From: Cryptomeria japonica
Lineage: Eukaryota; Streptophyta; Pinopsida; Cupressales; Cupressaceae
Length of the DNA: 64,000 nucleotides
Direction of reading: 5' to 3'
Assembly (NCBI RefSeq): GCF_030272615.1
Contig: NC_081409.1
Location: 875,492,594-875,556,593 of the forward strand
Shown: one piece after another, positions 57,266 to 64,000 of the stretch
Layout: each line of letters begins with the position of its first letter
Position numbering within the stretch: the first letter of the stretch is position 1
Translations under genes and position numbers: made by a program
The notes under the pieces: generated by a model
Seen by the model: the letters and a program-made list of their open reading frames with translations, nothing else
The model's database searches: none
What the model was told of the DNA's origin: nothing

Positions 57266-60200
57266 CTATCACAGATACCACAAACCATAAATTAAGCCTT
57301 TGATTAAACACAAATGACTTGGGCATCAAAATTAACTTAGAAATACAACCATAGTGAAATAGCACTTCTGTCAATTCTTTCAGCACATTCACCACTTAAA
57401 TCGACACATTTACCGATCATTTTAGTGCATCTACAACTTAATTGAGCCCATACACAAAAAAATTACGCATTTAGGACACATAATAGAACATTTGACATAC
57501 AAAACAATGCATATGATAATTACTTTAGCACGTATGAGTTTTGTTCTAGCACATGTAACACAAAGAGCAAAATATTGATGCAAAAACACTTAAAATCACA
57601 AAAGACCCTAGGACGACTTCAGATACAATATCTAAATCATATGCAAAAGAATATAAAATAATTTCCACCCCATAACACAATTACACATTCGATTACAAAT
57701 TCTCATTCATCAAAACAACCAACTTCTTAGAGAAGCAAAAATAAAACACTCTCAATAAACAGATTCACAAAAAACATGAAATAAAAAAACACAATAGATC
57801 AAACTATAGAATGATATCATTCATACACACAACAAACAATCTTTTCCTATTCTGAAGCAATACTCACAAAACAACAAATAATTAAAAATACCACGGTTAA
57901 GACTCAGATATATTCATGGACTTCAAAGACAATATGCAGATGATCAATAGGAAATCTTTCTTTCAAAAATAATAGATATAAGAAATATAGATATATATCA
58001 TATCATCAACCTGGTAAAAAGAAGTAGTCAAACGATTTGAAAAGAGGGGTGATCCCACACGATCAATCAATCCACAAATAATGAAAAACTGTTCCCAACG
58101 CACGCACAACAACAATGAAATCCAAGAAGCTCTTCAAGCCACACACAATCACACATAGAGAATCATAACTAGAAGTCCAAGTATCAATCTTCGAATACAA
58201 AATTGCAGACCTTCAACACAACCTTTCACAAACTCCCATTTTTAAAACTCCAAAGCTTCCAAAAAAAAACCAATTCCCATGAAAATTCTTTAAAAACTTC
58301 AAAAACTCTTAAAACTAAAATCTTGGAAAATCAAATACCATCCTTTTTCCAAAACACTGAAGAGCCAAAAATAACAACTTCCCATGTGTAAAACCCAATA
58401 ATCACTTACGAAAGAAAAGGAAACAAATATTAATTACTAAGTATATTTCGAAAATATCTTTCAAATATGAGATTAACAATAAACAATTAAATTCATAAAT
58501 AACATAAAGTAACATACACACACACACATTTATTAATTAATTACACAAAAATGCTATGCGTAATAGTTAATTAATTAATCACGTCAACTTTAAAGAGTCA
58601 ATCCAACACAAGGATAAAATAAAATATCACATGACACCTAACAAGGTGACTTAAACTAAAACATTTGAATTGACAAGACATCGACTAGATTTTAGAATAT
58701 GATGAGACCCTATGCCACCTCCAATCAATTGCCATTGGGATAGAGGCACACTCAAAACTATGAAACCAAGTGGAGTCAATACCTAGTACATACACCCTAC
58801 ATAACACCAAACACCTATATACAATATATACATAAGCGTAAGTAAACAAACAGGTGAAAGAGAATCACAACATCATACCTTGCTTATTAATGAGCGATGC
58901 GACATCGCCCCTTCAATGTCCACAGTAAGAAGACAACATGGAAATGACATAGCATCATTAATACCACCATATCATCTAATACAACCATAAAGTAAGGGTT
59001 AGCACATGTTAAACATCATAATAAATGAATTTAAGCCACACCAAATGATAATAAGTACACATAAACATCTAAACATATACCTCAATATCATCATAGTTCT
59101 AAGAATAACAACATCCATCATAAAAACATAACGTATTAGAAATCACCATAGAGTATCTCAACATTAAAGAGTCTAAACATATCCAAAAGTATCTACCAAA
59201 TGCATAAAAAGAAAGTGTGCCAAGGAGGGACACTACAAACCAAGCTCTTCAAGAATCATGACAACCATCTCCTAACTAAAGATTCTCAATGGCCTTAACA
59301 CGATCAAAGAAATCAACCAATATCTCCCAAAAGGAAGAGTAAAATCACAATAACCAAACCAATAAGATACAATTGCAAATCCTTTGTCAATAGAACCAAA
59401 GATGTCAAACTCTCACTACAAGCTAAGGGAAAAATCCAAGCACTCCACATGAAACCAACACCCATTGCAAAAATCATCCATCTTCTAATCAAAGATTATT
59501 CATGGCTCATAATACACTGCAACCACAATAGCTTAGAATCAAAATATTGAAACAAAGAAGATAGAAGACATTATGTGACTGCATAAAGCTCCCATTAAAA
59601 GTGATATTAAGTAATACATGACATCATGAAGAAAATAATTACTAAAACTCCATTGAAAGTGAATAGAGATTCTCATGCACCATAATCCATTGCTAAGTTT
59701 CAAATGACCAACTATTTAGGTACTCTGAATAATCATTTTCCCTCTGCAATCAAAATACCAATGCAATAATGGTGACTAATAACAAGGGCCTACCAAACTG
59801 AATTCTCATCAGATAATCGACAAGATCAACACATATGCAACATCTCAAAGAAGAAATACATAATCAATGCTCCGATCTCAAATAACTAAAAGATTCAACC
59901 TCACATTAGTATTATGCATAACAAATATATTTAGGCATAACACATGTGGAAATTTGAGACTCAAACACCAGAATCACCACAAGAACTGATTTGCCAAAGT
60001 GACCATAGATCAATAAGAACCTTCCAAGAAACCATGCAAACTTGTAGTTGTCTCTGTCCAAAATACCTTGAATGCAATCACACAATAGATTTGTTGGTGT
60101 TTCCAATTGATTACTGCAGAGTTCCTCTATGAGAGGCCAATCTCAATCTCCAAGCCCTTGGGTTAGTGGATCAACTAACAAAGTGATGACTAGGGATAAG

Positions 60201-61450
60201 GGACTAATCACACTCTCTACACTTTAGGCTTTGTAAAACCAAGGTGGGTATCCCTTATAGTAGCATTATTGATACCTTCAAGTTTATATATTGCTACAAC
60301 AGATATGCTCTTAGACTATTATGTGAGTCAGTGAACTTTAAACCTCTTGTTGGTTCTCCAAATCACCAAATGGTAAAACCTAAAAGATAGCCAAACTTTA
60401 TACTTAATCTTAACATAGGATTTGGCCAATTGATAGGAAATAAACAATTTCCTCTTCACTTCAGGCTCTGTAGGACCTAGGTGGGTAGACCTTGGTAATA
60501 CTTTTAGATTTCTACATATTTCAGTAGAGTATTACACATTTGAGAAGATTGCTCTCAACATCCTTAATCAGAACACACATGATTTAAATCAAGAATTGGT
60601 TTAACTCTGATTCCTTATCATTTTGCCATCCCTGAGAGTAGATATAACTCAAAACCTATAATTAATAACAAGAGGGTTTAGAAGGGTTTTAATAATTTTG
60701 ATTTTTTTCTGAAATACCCAAGCCCTCAATAGAGAAGTGCCTAAATCTAGGTTATAGAGTCAAACATGAAATTATATCTGTAATAATATGAACAAATGAA
60801 ACTCATTCAATGCATTTCAGATGTTAATGCCTTACATTAACAAATTCCCTGATCTTGTCACTCAAATCCTTCTTACATATCCAATCTGTGTACCCAAAAC
60901 CACAAACATCTACTAAAAGCATTTAATTCTTCCCTTGGAAGAAACCCATGAATAAACATCACATTCACATGAAACATTGTGAAGACAATTTTCAAATATC
61001 CTTGATATTTAGAAACTCATATGAATTTGGTACAAACTTGAGATTACAATTGTTTGATCAAAGAAATTCAACTCTTTCCTTGAAAGAGACCAATGAACAA
61101 ACACAACTGAATCAAAACCTTCTTAAGGCATTTAATTCATATAATCAGAAGTATACAAACTGGAGACAATTTCTTAACATAAGCACCACAATCCTAGACA
61201 TTGATGCACCTACTCATAAAATCAAAACTACTGAATTAACACATTCAATCTACCACTGAAAACTCAGAAACTAACCTATTTATATGCTTGAGAAAGAATT
61301 TTTTTAGAACCCCTACAACTGAGAAAGAAAGAGAATATATGGAAGAAGAAGAAGATTCTAGAATGTTCTAATTGATGACAAATGTACCTTCCTCTAAATC
61401 TGATTTGCACCTAACACCTATCTCTTTTCTTTCATCTCTCTTTAACAAAA
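57266..61450. other. Unassigned AT-rich DNA
   Basis: No gene recognised in 4.2 kb; only short chance ORFs. Two diverged related segments (AGGCTTTGTAAAACCAAGG at about 60228 and AGGCTCTGTAGGACCTAGG at about 60465) may come from an old duplicated repeat. Confidence 0.4.
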
Positions 61451-61614
61451 AAACACTTGTCGCCCTTTCTAATCTGCACCTTTTCCCTCTTTCTTAAATT
61501 GAAAATGTTCCCCCTCTTTGTCCTTCCCGAGAAAACACTTGTCGCCCTTTCTAATCTGCGCCTTTTCCCTCTTTCTTAAATTGAAAATGTTCCCCCTCTT
61601 TGTCCTTCCCGAGA
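61451..61614. repeat. 82-bp tandem duplication
   Basis: Copies at 61451-61532 and 61533-61614, starting AAACACTTGTCGCCC. I see one clear difference (CTGCACC versus CTGCGCC). Confidence 0.92.
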
Positions 61615-61876
61615 AAACACTTTCTATTTAAAATATTTGCCTACAACACCTTTATCTTTATCAAAGAGTAATTCTTATCTTTCACCTATTCACTTTGGGT
61701 AAGTATCCTTTAAGCTCTGCATTCTTTAAATTCTCACCCTTTTACACATTTTGCCTTTTGATGAAAGACATTTTTCATAAGCGAAAATACTTACTCTTGG
61801 TGAATAGTATTTGTAGGCACCTAAAACTGGCATAACTAATTAAATGGATTTTATTCATTTAATCACCTATTAAATA
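61615..61876. other. Short unassigned flank of element H
   Basis: Nothing recognised. The five bases before element H (AAATA, 61872-61876) should be its left TSD. Confidence 0.4.
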
Positions 61877-63082
61877 TGTTGGCCATTTGGTGGAATTGAT
61901 TATGTGTTGCATTGATGTTTTGGTATTGATGCCAAACCTAGCTGTTTCGATGCTTTATCGACACCCTTCTGGTCTCGGTAGGTTGAGTGGTTTCTGGTTG
62001 ATTTGGATCCGACATGGTCCGGTAGGCTCTGGTATAGTTTGGTTATGGAATTGAATTAATCATGATACTCATGTTCATATTCAGTAAGTTGGTTTTGGTC
62101 TGGTGATCGGATGCTATCCTGTTAGAAGCTTGGTTTCTGGTTCTGATGAGGGTTTCACCAATAGAGATTTTGATGAAGATCTTTGATGAACTGTATAAGT
62201 GGTGTTGGTGCATCTTCTGGTGGAGTTTTGGGATGTTGTTGATGATCATGTTCGAGACTTGGCGGATGGAGATCATTCCTGTAGCGTGTGAACCTATACT
62301 GGGTCCTAGTTGATCTAGGTTATGGACCGACTTTAATGTAACGTGTGCATTGGACATATGTTTCTGTGATGTCTTATGTGTTGGATATTATTTGTTTGTT
62401 CTAAGGCCGACATGGTTTGTAATTATGTAATTGGTTAATTATCTAGTGGCCGACTTGATTGTTTATGGCCAAGGGTTTGTATATATAGATGTAAGATCTC
62501 ATTGTAGATCATATGATAGAGATTGTAGGAATGGGAAAAGGAATGTAATGTGTGAATAATGTAATATCATTCAGATAGAGGATTTGGTCGATCATTGAAG
62601 ATCAGATTGGGTTTATGTAAGAGGATTTAGTCCTCCGATATTGAGCTTGACCAGAATTGTACTCAGGAATAGGAGATGCTATCTTTTGTAGTTCAACACT
62701 TCTCTAGATTGTAGTCTGAATTTCTATGTAGTCAGTCAGGCTCCTTTTGTGATGAGTAGTGCACTCTAGGCTATTGGCCTTCCTGCAAGTCCAGGCCCCT
62801 CAATTGTAATTCACATGCTTACTGCTGAAGTATTATTTGATTGTGGGTAGGCTTCCCACCATGGTTTTTCCCTTTATCGGGTTTTCCACGTATAAATCTT
62901 GGTGTCATGTGGATGGTATTTATTTTGTGATTATTGTTTATGCTTAATTGGTTTAACTTCTATTCTGGTATTAATGTTTTGGGTTCCAGTATTAAAGTTT
63001 TAATTGCTAATAGTTCTGGTAATCTGTGACAACTGATTCACCCTCCTCTCAGTTGTCTTCTGGTTATTTGAACTATCTAACA
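61877..63082 (+). repeat. 5' LTR of element H
   Basis: Begins TGTTGGCCATTTGG and ends AACTATCTAACA (1,206 bp). It carries a TATA box, a hairpin (CCTGCAAGTCCAGG, 62782-62795, one mismatch), the GGTTTTTCCC box near 62862 and GATTCACCCTCCTCTCAG near 63035. Confidence 0.9.
62480..62487 (+). promoter_or_regulatory. TATA box in LTR H
   Basis: TATATATA in GGGTTTGTATATATAG, 302 bases before the leader hairpin. Confidence 0.6.
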
Positions 63083-63084
63083 AT

Positions 63085-63095
63085 TGGTATCAGAG
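63085..63095 (+). other. Primer-binding site of element H
   Basis: TGGTATCAGAG, two bases after the LTR; initiator tRNA-Met type. Confidence 0.9.
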
Positions 63096-63140
63096 ATTTT
63101 ATCCTCTTTATAGAAAGCTTAACTGCTTGAGAAAGATCCT

Positions 63141-63692
63141 ATGGCATCTAATAGTTCAAGTTCATCCAGTTCATCTAGTGCTATCTTTTGGAGAGATATT
63201 CTGAGGCTTGATGGAACAAATTACATAGTATGGAAGATCCACATGGAGACTCATCTGAGATGTCTTGGCAAGGATATTTGGGAGATCACACAGAATGGTC
63301 TCACACCTTATAATCCAGGATCTAGAAATCCTCCTCTGGCAAACCTGGATAAAGAGCTTGAGAATGATTATAGAGCAAGAGAAGCCCTCTTGTGTGCACT
63401 TTCTGATCAACAAATAATTGGATTAACCGACAAATCATCTGGAAAGGATATATGGGATAAGTTGGAGACTCCTAATGAAGGTGACCGTACAGTAAAGATT
63501 GCTAAATTTGATGGTTACTGGGTGAGATATGAAAAACTGAAGATGGAAGAAGATGAAAGGATTACTGAATTCATGGAAAGGGTAAATGAGATTGTTATGG
63601 GAATTCAATGTTGTGGTGGAAATCTGAGCGAATATGAAATCGTTTCTCAAGTTCTGAGAGCCCTACCACTGACTTACAAAATGAAGGTGTAG
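63141..63692 (+). pseudogene. Element H gag, truncated by insertion
   Basis: ATG at 63141 with a Ser-rich start, then LDGTNYIVWKIHMETHL and a UBN2-type domain (DQQIIGLTDKSSGKDIWDKL, KMEEDERITEFMERVNEIV). The frame is open for 183 codons and very similar to element A gag. It ends at TAG 63690-63692, a stop supplied by the inserted LTR of element I. Before that point there is no break, so H may have been coding-competent when interrupted. Confidence 0.9.
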
Positions 63693-64000
63693 CGTCATAA
63701 ATTGTACGCACTTGCTAGGGTGGTACAATTTCACACCTAGTTTAGCACCCGCCTTGGCGCATTTTGCATTTTGCATTGCATTTCCCCTTTAGCACTTAAT
63801 TAATTAAATTAATTAGGTCTAAGGTTCTATTTTATCATCTCCCATATCATAAAGTGTGCCCCTTTTCATTAAAGTGTGCCCCTTTCACTTTATTCTTCCA
63901 ATACATCATTTAATCAAAAACCCTAATTAGGTCCTATTTTGAACTTGGGGGCTTGATTTTGAGGGTCAAAACATCTTGAAATCACCTGTAACTTCAGGAT
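63688..64000. mobile_element. Element I: start of an LTR (partial)
   Basis: TGTAGCGTCATAAATTGTACG starts abruptly inside element H gag. The LTR-like sequence runs to the window edge. It contains TTTTGCATTTTGCATTGCATT and a doubled AAAGTGTGCCCCTTT. The expected left TSD is GAAGG (63683-63687). TGTAGC is like the start of the C-family LTR in coding orientation, suggesting a gypsy type on the + strand, but orientation is not proven. Confidence 0.65.

Larger units (their letters stand above)
61877..63687 (+). mobile_element. Element H: Ty1/copia retrotransposon, 5' end
   Basis: LTR (61877-63082), PBS and gag start. It is cut at 63688 by the LTR of another element. The LTR layout and gag are closest to element A. 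The rest of H, if present, lies right of the window. Confidence 0.9.

Noticed and set aside
1-64000. tRNA, rRNA or intact host protein-coding genes
   Set aside because: No cloverleaf, rRNA segment or multi-exon host gene could be supported by reading. tRNA-like words at PBS sites are priming sites, not genes.

Overview
This is a stretch of plant nuclear DNA made almost entirely of nested, decayed LTR retrotransposons. I found no convincing intact host gene. The AT-rich composition, LTRs of 0.8-1.5 kb, insertions inside insertions and solo LTRs fit a large-genome seed plant. A gymnosperm or conifer is my best guess, but no sequence here proves the taxon. Most copia-type elements look Sirevirus-like: an initiator-tRNA-Met primer-binding site, several polypurine tracts before the 3' LTR, and CCGGT-rich LTRs.

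Layout. (1) Positions 1-22495 are one composite nest. The host is copia element E (+ strand); its 5' part lies left of the window and its 3' LTR ends at 22495. Into E went element B (- strand, right end 11018, left end outside the window), element C (11765-19558, TSD GAACC) and solo LTR D (19598-20684). Into B went copia element A (1612-8299, TSD CTTAT). (2) 22496-24619 is unassigned relic DNA. (3) 24620-30594 holds two diverged direct copies of a 2.7-3.0 kb sequence carrying a Ty3/gypsy RNase H relic. (4) 30595-38498 is old AT-rich relic DNA with one unrecognised ORF. (5) 38499-46741 is element F, a second copy of the B type, with solo LTR J (TSD GTGGG) inside its 3' LTR. (6) 46742-50695 is a decayed Ty3/gypsy gag-pol on the - strand, next to a fragment (50988-51387) that may derive from a SUVH-type gene. 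(7) 51388-61876 is mostly unassigned, with microsatellites and a solo LTR (K) of the C family at 56087-57265. (8) 61877-63687 is the start of copia element H, cut by the LTR of another element (I) at 63688.

How the parts relate. A, E and H carry copia-type gag and/or pol. B and F share their PBS, polypurine and LTR signals but encode no polymerase. They carry a coiled-coil, multi-zinc-knuckle gag-like ORF and then a large ORF2 (about 1,050 codons) that I do not recognise. C carries only gag, a protease-like domain and an acidic tail. B/F and C therefore look like non-autonomous elements moved in trans by relatives of A/E and of gypsy elements. The B/F ORF2 family is the best candidate here for something undescribed. 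Other signals are a leader hairpin kept by compensatory changes across LTR families, and stop codons in element A that are all TAG where glutamine (CAG) is expected.
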